Shown in pieces: positions 1-6,921 of a stretch of DNA of 47,731 nucleotides. Below the pieces are notes generated by a model. It saw only the letters and a program-made list of their open reading frames with translations. It made no database searches and was not told the DNA's origin. Each line of letters begins with the position of its first letter. Positions within the stretch are counted from its first letter, which is position 1. A program made the position numbers and the translations under genes. The DNA is from Sporosarcina sp. (GTDB lineage: Bacteria; Bacillota; Bacilli; Bacillales_A; Planococcaceae): the NCBI GenBank assembly GCA_029257435.1, contig JARIBI010000215.1:1-47731 (forward strand). The letters are read 5' to 3'.

Positions 1-2
1 TC

Positions 3-194
3 CAGAAAGAATCGAAACAAACCCAGGACTATTTCAGGCGTAACCGCATGAAACTGATTAAAGGCAATAAGGATGAACTATTCACGGAGTACATATTTAT
101 CTACGGGAAAAACGAGTATCCCAGGCGGTACTTAAACGTACGGCTTCGTAACCGTACCGAAGAATTAATGAATATGTACTTCGGGATAAATTAG
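3..194 (+). CDS. C-terminal fragment of an unidentified protein (gene starts outside window)
   Basis: An open frame runs from the window edge to a TAG at 192-194 and gives about 63 residues, rich in Arg, Asn and Tyr, ending MNMYFGIN. It stops 14 bases before the next gene and is followed by a good ribosome binding site, so it looks like the upstream partner in an operon with the YolD-like genes. A Y-family polymerase (UvrX type) often sits beside yolD, but I do not recognise a polymerase C-terminus here. Function is unknown. Confidence 0.5.
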   Translation, partial: QKESKQTQDYFRRNRMKLIKGNKDELFTEYIFIYGKNEYPRRYLNVRLRNRTEELMNMYFGIN

Positions 195-208
195 AGAGGA
201 TGGATTGA

Positions 209-478
209 ATGACAGCATTTCCGAAGCCAGCGAAAGCTAAGAAGGCCGCTAGTGCTAGACCGCAACTAACTGAGTACGACTATCAAGAAATCGGCGAAAA
301 ACTGAATGATGCACAAGAGTTTGAGTCGGTGGTGGAAATCACGATTTTCCGCCGCAAACAGCATGAAAGATTTGTCGGAGTGATTTCGAGCGCGGATGGG
401 CAGACAGGTGAGATGTCGTTGCGTGTGGGATACGAGGATGTGAAAATCAACATGAACGATATTGTTGGCATTAATTAA
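209..478 (+). CDS. YolD-like family protein (first of two in tandem)
   Basis: Encodes 89 aa, with ATG preceded by AGAGGATGG. The N-terminal 20 residues are Lys/Ala-rich. The rest matches the YolD-like layout: a Tyr/Asp-Tyr start (LTEYDYQEIGEKL), a beta-rich core (VVEITIFRRK, RFVGVISSAD) and an IKINMNDIVGI-like end. YolD proteins are small partners of Y-family DNA polymerases in Bacillus prophages and the SOS response. No LexA box is evident, because the promoter lies outside the window. It is 15 bases upstream of a second, more canonical YolD gene. The polymerase itself is not in the window. Confidence 0.7.
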   Translation: MTAFPKPAKAKKAASARPQLTEYDYQEIGEKLNDAQEFESVVEITIFRRKQHERFVGVISSADGQTGEMSLRVGYEDVKINMNDIVGIN

Positions 479-493
479 GATGGGGCTGATTAG

Positions 494-832
494 ATGCTTG
501 AACACAATCGAGACAGGGGTAAGATCAAATGGACGGCCATGATGCTCCCTGAACATATATCCTTACTACGCGAATGGCAGGCAGAGGATGATTACATAAA
601 GCGGCCGGAGCTTTCGGAATGGGATTTGGAAACCATTCAGGAGGAATTGGAGCGTGGATTGAAGATGAAATGCCAGACACTTGTTGAAATTTGGAGCGGT
701 GGAAAGCTTACGAAATATCAAGGCAGGATAGAAAATATCGATTTACATAATAGACGCATCGAGCTGCAAGATCCATTTGATTTGGAGCGCATCAAGTTTG
801 AGGATATTGTGAGTGTTCATATTAGGTATTGA
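494..832 (+). CDS. YolD-like family protein (second of two in tandem)
   Basis: Encodes 112 aa. It carries the family signature RDRGKIKWTAMMLPEH near the N-terminus (about residues 6-21), followed by LREW, a helical segment (SEWDLETIQEELERGL) and a compact beta domain ending FEDIVSVHIRY. YolD proteins accompany UvrX-type translesion polymerases and are usually phage-borne or SOS-controlled. The two tandem copies differ clearly: the first lacks the RDRG-KWT-MMLPEH block, so they are not a recent duplication. The role is inferred from the family; no polymerase gene is visible in the window. Confidence 0.85.
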   Translation: MLEHNRDRGKIKWTAMMLPEHISLLREWQAEDDYIKRPELSEWDLETIQEELERGLKMKCQTLVEIWSGGKLTKYQGRIENIDLHNRRIELQDPFDLERIKFEDIVSVHIRY

Positions 833-908
833 TTAATTACAAAATATTTAGAAAAATAAGAAGGATTACCTACTACCTTTGTCGTAACTATTGGCAGGGG
901 GTGAGAAA

Positions 909-1121
909 ATGAAAAAGTATTCAGTGTATGTTCTTTTGAAGAATGGACAAGACTTTCAGTTTGAATCAGTTGATAACCCATTAGAGATTGAACCATTACA
1001 TATTAATGGGACTGAAATGGTTATGACTAAGGATCAGTATGGTATTAATCTGCTGAAGGTTGAGAAAATGGAAGTAGTGGAAATCGGTAAGGGGAAGATT
1101 GGGGAATTAACAGCGCTATAA
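909..1121 (+). CDS. small unknown protein
   Basis: Encodes 70 aa from ATG 909, with GGGGGTG at 898-904 as ribosome binding site; an in-frame upstream ATG at 891 lacks one. The sequence is mixed alpha/beta with no signal peptide, membrane segment or Cys. The start KYSVYVLLKNGQDFQFESVDNPLEIEP resembles the small beta-strand proteins found in phage and conjugative accessory DNA, but I cannot assign a family. It is followed at once by an intrinsic terminator and ends the block containing the YolD genes. Confidence 0.6.
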   Translation: MKKYSVYVLLKNGQDFQFESVDNPLEIEPLHINGTEMVMTKDQYGINLLKVEKMEVVEIGKGKIGELTAL

Positions 1122-1123
1122 AA

Positions 1124-1152
1124 ATAGGAGGCCAGACGCCTCCTATTTTATA
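1124..1152 (+). terminator. intrinsic terminator after the YolD block
   Basis: A 9-bp perfect stem (ATAGGAGGC / GCCTCCTAT) with a 5-base loop is followed by TTTATATTTT. It closes the 909-1121 gene. Confidence 0.85.
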
Positions 1153-1221
1153 TTTTCAAGAGATTTATCAGCATTTATCATGAGTTATTTAGAATTTTAG
1201 CCCCAGTTTAACCCCAACACC

Positions 1222-1261
1222 AAAAAGGTAAAGAAAAAGCACCGTTCCCGAAGGAAGGTGC
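1222..1261 (-). terminator. intrinsic terminator of the minus-strand transcript at about 1.3-1.4 kb
   Basis: Read on the minus strand, GCACC-TTCC-TTCG-GGAA-CGGTGC forms a stem with one bulge and a UUCG tetraloop, then TTTTTCTTTACCTTTTT. The clear U-tract on the minus strand shows that the minus strand is transcribed here. Confidence 0.8.
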
Positions 1262-1267
1262 ATTGCT

Positions 1268-1405
1268 TCAAACATTGATATGAAGCGGTTTGTAAGCCGC
1301 CTTTGCCGTACTACGATTCATAGAAAGTTTTAAACCACCACTCCTCAAAGTGGGTGTTCGCAGAACTGTTCCTGTCTGTCCGATCATAAATAATCGGCGT
1401 GTCAT
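1268..1405 (-). CDS. candidate 45-aa basic small protein, or a structured RNA
   Basis: On the minus strand, ATG at 1405-1403 opens 45 codons to TGA at 1270-1268. The peptide starts MTRRLFMIGQTG, contains LRSGGLKL and ends AYKPLHINV; it is rich in Arg/Lys/Thr, with no Cys and no membrane segment. A strong terminator follows 7 bases after the stop. The ribosome binding site is poor (AGGCTGG directly before ATG). The DNA also folds into several local hairpins (CCGAT/ATCGG, CCAC/GTGG, GCGG/CCGC), so a noncoding RNA of about 190 nt is an equally good reading. Unassigned. Confidence 0.4.
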   Translation of the reverse strand: MTRRLFMIGQTGTVLRTPTLRSGGLKLSMNRSTAKAAYKPLHINV

Positions 1406-1604
1406 TTCCAGCCTATATAAAACTCCCTTTTACAGCTTAAAGGTTAAAACTTTATGGGAATACGAACAATGCAGCTTATGTACTTATCTTACTGCTATGT
1501 TAGAAGAAATGCAATGGAAATGTTTGTGTGCTGGTAAGGAAGAGAAGAATAGAAAATATCAGTTTAAATGTGTGTATACTGACTTTCCGGATGCTGAATG
1601 ATCA

Positions 1605-1656
1605 TAACTAAAGCCGGCGTCTGTAAAAAAACAGACGCTGGCTACCTTTTTTCTTC
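1605..1656. terminator. bidirectional terminator-like hairpin
   Basis: GCCGGCGTCTGT and ACAGACGCTGGC pair around an A-rich loop, with T6 shortly after on the plus strand and TTTAG on the minus strand. It most likely ends the minus-strand gene at 1660-1857. Between 1406 and 1604 I see nothing else that I can support. Confidence 0.65.
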
Positions 1657-1659
1657 ATC

Positions 1660-1857
1660 TCAATAATGTTTTTCCCTTTCAGTTTTATCGCGATGGTTCG
1701 GAGTCATGGGCTCTTGTTTTGGTGTGAGATTACCCATTTCAGACAATTCGAGGGAGATTTCTTCTTTCATATTCTTAATGGATTGGTCGGCATTTTTTTC
1801 CGCTTGTGATAATGTCTTGATAGTGCTGTTTGCTTGTTTCCGTACGTTCTCTTTCAC
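1660..1857 (-). CDS. small hydrophilic helical protein
   Basis: Encodes 65 aa from GTG at 1857-1855, preceded on the minus strand by AAGGAGG with 7-base spacing; longer in-frame starts have no ribosome binding site. The sequence is charged and helical (KENVRKQANSTIKTL, NADQSIKNMKEEISLELSEM) and ends in a Pro/Thr/His-rich, probably disordered tail. It may form a coiled coil. No family is recognised. It diverges from the FtsH-like gene. Confidence 0.6.
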   Translation of the reverse strand: MKENVRKQANSTIKTLSQAEKNADQSIKNMKEEISLELSEMGNLTPKQEPMTPNHRDKTEREKHY

Positions 1858-1957
1858 TGTAAAACCTCCTTGGTTGTCAATGAGTACTGCGTTCTTAATA
1901 TGGTTTAAAAACGGTTGATTATGTATGCAGATGATTAAGTTTTCCTCAATCATTTTT

Positions 1958-1979
1958 TAGTGAAAAAATAAGTTCACTA
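1958..1979. promoter_or_regulatory. 7-bp inverted repeat upstream of the FtsH-like gene
   Basis: TAGTGAA (1958-1964) and TTCACTA (1973-1979) are perfect inverted repeats 8 bases apart, ending 28 bases before the -35 element of the FtsH-like gene. The spacing would suit a dimeric repressor or activator. The regulator is unknown. Confidence 0.4.
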
Positions 1980-2007
1980 GATGGACACTAAATTGTGAGA
2001 TAACTTA

Positions 2008-2037
2008 TTGTCTTTTACTAAGGAGACTCCCTATAAT
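2008..2037 (+). promoter_or_regulatory. sigma-A-type promoter of the FtsH-like gene
   Basis: TTGTCT (2008-2013), an 18-base spacer and a perfect TATAAT (2032-2037). The -35 occupies the first possible in-frame start codon, which argues that translation begins downstream at TTG 2068. Confidence 0.7.
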
Positions 2038-2067
2038 GGAGATATCTTAATTAAGGAGCTGGGAAAT

Positions 2068-3792
2068 TTGAAGTTTGTCAAAACATTGACTTCAAAGGCA
2101 TTTATCGTCCTGTCCCTCCTAGTCATTGGAACGGCATCTTTTTTGTTTTGGATTACAAGTGATGCCCATCGCGCAGCGCCATTGTCGTACGCAGCGTTAG
2201 AGCAGAAATTAGCAGCAACAGACGGAGCGACACTGAAAGAAACAGCGTCTGGCGCACTCTATTTAAATACTGGGAACGACCTATATGTAACAAACGTCCG
2301 TCCTGAGAGCGAATTGGCAGAACAGCTCGTGAAAACCTACAATGTTTCGTACACATATTCAGGTGGAAGTACATCCGGATACCTAATTGCAGGATTATTT
2401 CTAGCAGCGCTTCTAATCTTTTTCTTTTTACAGCAAAAAGGGAAGCTTGGCGTAGGTGCAGCCTCTATGAAACATAGCGCCTCCAAAGAAACACCGCTCC
2501 CTGACATTACACTGAATGATATCGGCGGACTGTCTCAAGAGATGAAAGAGGAGATTCACCAAACTTTGGATATCATTAAAGATCCGAAACGTTCGGCAGC
2601 GCTTGGTGTGAGAGCGCCAAAAGGGATTTTGCTGGAGGGACCTCCAGGAACAGGGAAGACATTGCTGGCTCAAGCGATCGCTCATGAAATCGGAGCTTCA
2701 TTCTATTCATCAAGTGGTGCAGCTTTCACTGAACTCTTTGTCGGAGTAGGGGCATCTCGAATTCGTTCGATGTTCCAAAATGCACGCAAGCAGGAAATGG
2801 CCGTCATTTTTATTGACGAAGTGGATGCACTTGCTGGAAAACGGAAAACACATGGCGGGGAAGAGTCGGAAAAAACGCTGACTGAACTTCTTGTTCAACT
2901 GGATGGGGGCGCAGATAATGAAGGAGTTTTATTCATTGCTGCAACCAACCGTAAAGACATGTTGGATGAAGCCTTTTTACGACCTGGACGAATCGACTAT
3001 TCTTTCCAAGTTCCTCTTCCAGATACACAAGGCCGCCGTGAGATTATGGACATCCATACAAAAGGGAAGGCATTAGCTCCCAATGTGGCGACCTCCCTGG
3101 ATATGCTGGCAGAAAGTACAACAGGCTTTTCCGGTGCACAAATTAGTGCATTGTTCACAACAGCGAGCAAACGAGCAATCCGAGAAGGACGCACTGAAAT
3201 CGACATGAGTGATATGGATTTTGCAATTGACAGAACTATTCTGGGCAATACATCCCGGAGCATGAACGATCCGCTGACGAAACGGCGCGTTGCGACCCAC
3301 GAGTCGGGGCACGCATTAATTGCCGCAATTACGAAACCCCATTCCGTGCGAAAAGCGACAATTATTCCAAGAGGTCAAGCACTTGGCTACGTTGCGCCTA
3401 TTCAGAAAGAACTCCATTTACAAACAGCCAGTGAGCTTTTGGACCAGGTTAGTATGATCCTTGGAGGCGGTATTGCGGAACGGATCTACCTTGGTGAACA
3501 TAGCATTGGCGTGAGCGGTGATGTTCAGCAAGCCAAAGACATTATTGAGCGGATGGTCGATACTGGGTTACTTCAAGATGGGTTTACACTAACGTTTAGC
3601 AAGAATGAAAAAGACATTAAGATGCAAGAGCTCTTTAAGGTGGCTGTCGAGCGGACAGAAGAACTGATCCGCGGGCACGCCAGTCAGTTTGAGACCTTGG
3701 TTAATGAGTTGTATACAAAAGAGACATTGGACGGTTCTGAAGTGCATGAGATTGTATGTGGTGCTCGGAAAGAACTTGTACCTGTTTCATAA
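2068..3792 (+). CDS. FtsH-type ATP-dependent membrane zinc metalloprotease (paralogue)
   Basis: Encodes 574 aa from TTG 2068 (TAAGGAG 8 bases upstream). It is a membrane AAA+ protease that extracts and degrades membrane or regulatory proteins. TM helix 1 is about residues 11-29, a short external domain follows, and TM2 is about 105-121. AAA domain: Walker A GPPGTGKT 191-198, pore loop FVG 224-226, Walker B IFIDE 247-251, second region of homology with Arg306/Arg309. Peptidase: HESGH 411-415, with probable third zinc ligand Asp485. All key residues are present. In Bacillales the housekeeping ftsH lies beside tilS/hpt, so this stand-alone gene is probably a second copy. At 574 aa it is shorter than typical FtsH (about 640-670 aa), mainly at the C-terminus. 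Substrates are unknown. Confidence 0.9.
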   Translation: MKFVKTLTSKAFIVLSLLVIGTASFLFWITSDAHRAAPLSYAALEQKLAATDGATLKETASGALYLNTGNDLYVTNVRPESELAEQLVKTYNVSYTYSGGSTSGYLIAGLFLAALLIFFFLQQKGKLGVGAASMKHSASKETPLPDITLNDIGGLSQEMKEEIHQTLDIIKDPKRSAALGVRAPKGILLEGPPGTGKTLLAQAIAHEIGASFYSSSGAAFTELFVGVGASRIRSMFQNARKQEMAVIFIDEVDALAGKRKTHGGEESEKTLTELLVQLDGGADNEGVLFIAATNRKDMLDEAFLRPGRIDYSFQVPLPDTQGRREIMDIHTKGKALAPNVATSLDMLAESTTGFSGAQISALFTTASKRAIREGRTEIDMSDMDFAIDRTILGNTSRSMNDPLTKRRVATHESGHALIAAITKPHSVRKATIIPRGQALGYVAPIQKELHLQTASELLDQVSMILGGGIAERIYLGEHSIGVSGDVQQAKDIIERMVDTGLLQDGFTLTFSKNEKDIKMQELFKVAVERTEELIRGHASQFETLVNELYTKETLDGSEVHEIVCGARKELVPVS

Positions 3793-3795
3793 TGA

Positions 3796-3832
3796 AAAAG
3801 AGGGCAGCCAGCTAAATGGCCTGCCCTCTTTT
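3796..3832. terminator. terminator of the FtsH-like gene
   Basis: AAAAGAGGGCAG / CTGCCCTCTTTT form a 12-bp stem ending in a T-run. The stop codon of the convergent 39-aa gene lies within the T-run. Confidence 0.85.
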
Positions 3833-3950
3833 AGCGTCTTCGTTTTGGAATCGACTCACTCTGTTTTTTATCATTTACTATTTTCATGACGAAGGGTAAA
3901 ACGATCGGCCCCCATTTAATGGCCGTTTTAACAACTTTGGTTAGTTTCAT
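3831..3950 (-). CDS. 39-aa membrane-associated mini-protein
   Basis: Encodes 39 aa from ATG at 3950-3948, preceded on the minus strand by AAGGAGCGGAAAAT, a good ribosome binding site. It begins MKLTKVVKTAIKWGPIVLPF and ends with a Lys/Arg-rich tail (SIPKRRR). The amphipathic/hydrophobic N-terminal helix (about residues 4-25) and basic tail suggest a peripheral membrane peptide. Similar lysine-rich mini-proteins of unknown function are common in Bacillales. Its TAA overlaps the convergent terminator. It is convergent with the FtsH-like gene and on the same strand as the thi operon, but outside it. Confidence 0.6.
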   Translation of the reverse strand: MKLTKVVKTAIKWGPIVLPFVMKIVNDKKQSESIPKRRR

Positions 3951-4033
3951 ATTTTCCGCTCCTTAAATATAGAAGTTATATTCCTCTTTTCCCATAATGG
4001 GCGGGTGGTTAAACCTATCTGCAGAAACTTTGC

Positions 4034-4768
4034 CTATCCGCGCAATAAGTTGTAAATCTCACGTTTCAGCGTAAGGAATGGATTACTCAACAGCAATTCC
4101 TCCGACCGCGGCCGGCCAAAAGGAACAACGAGTTCTTGTTTTACTACTGCCGGCTTGTCGGAAAGAACAACAATTCGATCGGAAAGGAAGAGCGCCTCAT
4201 CGATATCGTGTGTAATGAAAAGAATCGATTTCTTGTATGTTTCCCAAATGGATAGAAGCCATTGCTGCATTTCCAGACGTGTGAATTCATCTAAAGCAGA
4301 AAAGGGTTCATCCAAGCAAATAATCGACTGCGGTGCGTTTAAACTGCGGATGAACGAGACACGCTGCTTCATGCCGCCTGAGAGCTCACTTGGATAGGCA
4401 TCCTCAAACCCAGACAACCCTGCACTTTTAATAAGCTCCATTGTTTTGGATCGATCGAATTGAGTACCGGCAATTTCAGAACTCAGTTCAACATTTTGAA
4501 GGACAGTCCGCCATGGAAAAAGCGCTGGACTTTGCGGCATATAACTAATGTGTCCGCGGGAATCGTTTAGAACATTGCCATCCAGCAAAATGGTCCCATC
4601 GTCAGGTGTATATAGCCCGCCAATTAGCTGGAAGATCGTACTTTTTCCGCTTCCTGAAGGCCCGACTATGGAAACAAATTCTCCTTCCTTCACAGACAGT
4701 GAAATGTCTTGAAGGACATGATTAGCTCCGTATGATTTCGATAGGTTGTTAAGAGTGAGTTGACCCAT
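4034..4768 (-). CDS. thiZ: ThiZ, ATP-binding subunit of the thiamine-pyrimidine ABC transporter
   Basis: Encodes 244 aa from the ATG that begins MGQLTLNNL (AGGAGG 10 bases upstream); upstream in-frame codons lack good spacing. It powers uptake of a thiamine pyrimidine precursor at the inner face of the membrane. Walker A GPSGSGKST 36-44, Q-loop Gln79, signature LSGGMKQR 129-136, Walker B ICLDEP 150-155, H-loop His187. It overlaps the permease gene by 20 bases, indicating translational coupling. It is the last gene of the riboswitch-controlled operon. A taurine/nitrate-type NMT1 system would look similar; the TPP riboswitch decides the assignment. Confidence 0.9.
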   Translation of the reverse strand: MGQLTLNNLSKSYGANHVLQDISLSVKEGEFVSIVGPSGSGKSTIFQLIGGLYTPDDGTILLDGNVLNDSRGHISYMPQSPALFPWRTVLQNVELSSEIAGTQFDRSKTMELIKSAGLSGFEDAYPSELSGGMKQRVSFIRSLNAPQSIICLDEPFSALDEFTRLEMQQWLLSIWETYKKSILFITHDIDEALFLSDRIVVLSDKPAVVKQELVVPFGRPRSEELLLSNPFLTLKREIYNLLRG

Positions 4769-5534
4769 TCGATTCATTCCCTCCTGAACTGCGCCAGCGC
4801 AAGACGCTTTTTTCAATGGCTAAAATTATTCCGAAATACGTTAAGCTTAAAATCATAATCAGCACAATAGCAACGAAAACGCGATCCGTTTTGAACGATG
4901 AAGAAGCAAGCGTCATGTAGACACCGATTCCTTTGTTCGCACCGAGCCATTCAGAAATGACAGCCCCCATGACACTGTATGTCGCTGCGATTTTCAGTCC
5001 GGAGAACAAAGAAGGCAATGAGTGCGGCCACTGCAATTTCCAAAAGATCTGGCGGTTGCTTGCGCCGATCATCTTCAAGTAGTACAGCATATCTCGGTCT
5101 GTTTGTCTGAATCCATCCAGTGCCGCAATTGTGACAGGGAAAAAACAGACTAGAACAATGACAATAACTTTAGGAAGCATCCCGAACCCGAACCAAATAA
5201 CGAGGAGCGGAGCGAGTACAATGACGGGAATATTTTGCGATAAAATCAGAAGCGGATAAAATGCTTGCTGAAGAAATGGAATTCGAAACAATAGAATCGC
5301 AACCCCGATCCCTACCGTTATGCCGACAAGATAGCCAGTTGCTGATAGAGAAATTGTAGACAAAATATGTGAAGCGTATAATGTATAGCCTGTAAAAGCC
5401 TCTTCAGCAATTTGAGTAGGTAAGGGCAGGAGCCAAGCGGGGACATCGAAAATCCGAGCGGCCCCTTCCCAAATAACGAGTAAAAGGATGAAGACCACGA
5501 GTGGCCGCCATCCTTTGTTCACTGCCGTTTTCAT
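4749..5534 (-). CDS. thiX: ThiX, permease subunit of the thiamine-pyrimidine ABC transporter
   Basis: Encodes 261 aa, a binding-protein-dependent transport permease with about six TM helices; the first follows the basic N-terminus (WRPLVVFILLLVIWEG). The EAA-type loop that contacts ThiZ lies around residues 150-175 (LKMIGASNRQIFWKLQWP). Its ATG overlaps the TGA of the preceding binding-protein gene (ATGA), so translation is coupled. In B. subtilis, ThiXYZ imports N-formyl-4-amino-5-aminomethyl-2-methylpyrimidine for salvage; the same role is inferred here. Confidence 0.9.
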   Translation of the reverse strand: MKTAVNKGWRPLVVFILLLVIWEGAARIFDVPAWLLPLPTQIAEEAFTGYTLYASHILSTISLSATGYLVGITVGIGVAILLFRIPFLQQAFYPLLILSQNIPVIVLAPLLVIWFGFGMLPKVIVIVLVCFFPVTIAALDGFRQTDRDMLYYLKMIGASNRQIFWKLQWPHSLPSLFSGLKIAATYSVMGAVISEWLGANKGIGVYMTLASSSFKTDRVFVAIVLIMILSLTYFGIILAIEKSVLRWRSSGGNESNGSTHS

Positions 5535-5821
5535 CTATATTTCTCCGTCAGCTTATCCATAGATGCCCCTTCAGGGTTACTATAGATTTTCACTTGGGAA
5601 ATGACGCTTGGCGCACCTAGTTCTGTCATGCGTGTGTTCATTTTTTCGATAATGTGAAGCAAGTTGCCAAGTTCACCTTCCATAGTCGTTTCAAGCGGTG
5701 CAACACGATAGGGAACACCGGATTGTTCGATGACTTCAATTGCTGCATCCACATAAGGAATGACGTCTTCGCCATTCGGTGTTTTGGGGATTATTTGAAT
5801 ACTGACAAGGGCATTAGCCAT
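5531..5821 (-). CDS. MTH1187/YqgV-type thiamine-binding family protein (DUF77)
   Basis: Encodes 96 aa from ATG 5821 (AAGGAGG 8 bases upstream), starting MANALVSIQIIPKT. Members of this family (TIGR00106) are small alpha/beta proteins forming ferredoxin-like oligomers, and several bind thiamine or related pyrimidines. Typical features are visible: PYVDAAIEVIEQSGVPYRV, then APLETTMEGE and a C-terminal VKIYSNPEG. It sits between thiY and thiX inside the operon, so a role in binding or sensing the imported pyrimidine/thiamine is likely but not shown. Confidence 0.85.
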   Translation of the reverse strand: MANALVSIQIIPKTPNGEDVIPYVDAAIEVIEQSGVPYRVAPLETTMEGELGNLLHIIEKMNTRMTELGAPSVISQVKIYSNPEGASMDKLTEKYR

Positions 5822-5834
5822 GATTAGTTCCTCC

Positions 5835-6830
5835 TTAGTTAGGTAAAAACTCGTTTGTAAATGCATCTTTTGCGTTGAATTCACCTTCAAGCAAGTTGTT
5901 CTCTTCCATCCACTCTGCGTAATTTTCCCATGTTTTCAGCTGCTGTTCACCGAAACGTGGTGCATCATCCTGATATTTAGGAGAGAGCCATTGCTGACTT
6001 TTTTTGACGAGCTCGGGATCTAAATCCGGTACGGCTTTCACTAAGATTTCTGCAGCTTCTTCAGGATGATCTATGGCAAACTCATACCCTTTTACAGCAG
6101 CAGCAACAAAAGCTTTCACCTTCTCAGGATCTTCTGCAATAAGTTTTTCATTTGTTGTGATGACAGGTGTATAGTAATCCAGTTTTTTTGAGTAATCTTT
6201 TAAGTATTGCATGTTCAGTTCCATCCCGCGCTGTTCCGCTTCGATGCCTGTCCAGCCGTAGTATACCCAGGCCAGGTCGATATCGCGCTGAATAGCAGTG
6301 AAGAAATCGGAAGAACCCATGTTGATGTATTTCACTTTACTGCTATCTCCCTGATCTTTTTCCATCAGCGTTTCAACGACAGCCTGTTCGACAGGTGCAC
6401 CCCAGCCGCCATAATTTTTTCCTTCAAAGTCTTTTGGCGATTCAATGCCTTCTTCTTTTAACGAAGCAAATCCAGATGTATTATGCTGGATGATTGCGGC
6501 AATCGAAACGATCGGAATCCCTGCTGCACGGGCTTCTGTAAGAGCCTCTTGTGCACCGATACCGAAGTCCGCTTTTCCTGAAGCAACGAGCTGATCCGCA
6601 CCCGCTTCGCCCGGAAGCATGATTTCCACATCCAGTCCAGCCTCTTTAAAGTATCCTTTTTCTTGCGCCACATACAAACCGGTATGATTCGTATTAGGTG
6701 TCCAATCGAGTGCGAAATGGACCTTTTGTCCGGTTTCTTTGTCCGGACTTCCTGGTGTGCCTGGTTCTTTGTCTGCACCGCATGCTGTCATAAGCGAAGC
6801 GGCAAACAAGACTGTAAGTATTCGTTTCAA
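5835..6830 (-). CDS. thiY: ThiY, substrate-binding lipoprotein for thiamine-pyrimidine uptake
   Basis: Encodes 331 aa from a TTG start (AGGAGGGGG upstream). A lipoprotein signal ends at SLMTAC, with Cys17 as lipidation site. The mature protein is an NMT1/THI5-like periplasmic-binding fold: VHFALDWTPNTNHTGLYVA at the start, then GEAGADQLVASGKADFGIGAQE. Anchored outside the membrane, it captures pyrimidine thiamine precursors and delivers them to ThiX/ThiZ. It is the first gene of thiY-(MTH1187)-thiX-thiZ and lies directly downstream of the TPP riboswitch and its terminator. Confidence 0.92.
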   Translation of the reverse strand: MKRILTVLFAASLMTACGADKEPGTPGSPDKETGQKVHFALDWTPNTNHTGLYVAQEKGYFKEAGLDVEIMLPGEAGADQLVASGKADFGIGAQEALTEARAAGIPIVSIAAIIQHNTSGFASLKEEGIESPKDFEGKNYGGWGAPVEQAVVETLMEKDQGDSSKVKYINMGSSDFFTAIQRDIDLAWVYYGWTGIEAEQRGMELNMQYLKDYSKKLDYYTPVITTNEKLIAEDPEKVKAFVAAAVKGYEFAIDHPEEAAEILVKAVPDLDPELVKKSQQWLSPKYQDDAPRFGEQQLKTWENYAEWMEENNLLEGEFNAKDAFTNEFLPN

Positions 6831-6861
6831 TGAAATCCCCCTCCTGGAGTTTCACACTGCA

Positions 6862-6899
6862 ACAAAAAACGTGCGCTCCCAATCTTCGGGAGCGCACGT
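6862..6899 (-). terminator. riboswitch expression-platform terminator
   Basis: On the minus strand ACGTGCGCTCCC and GGGAGCGCACGT form a perfect 12-bp stem with a 7-base loop, followed by TTTTTTGTTG. It lies between the TPP aptamer and thiY, so TPP binding most likely promotes termination. Confidence 0.9.
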
Positions 6900-6921
6900 C
6901 ACATAATCATTATGAAATGAA

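Noticed and set aside
1350..1601. Plus-strand ORF with a Cys-rich end (CSLC, KCLC, FKC), followed by a terminator-like hairpin
   Set aside because: No start codon with a ribosome binding site in this frame; its first half is antisense to the 45-codon ORF/RNA. The Cys pattern is suggestive but not enough.
2008..2067. N-terminal extension of the FtsH-like protein from TTG 2008
   Set aside because: TTG 2008 is the -35 hexamer of the promoter, and the -10 lies at 2032-2037; translation must start downstream.
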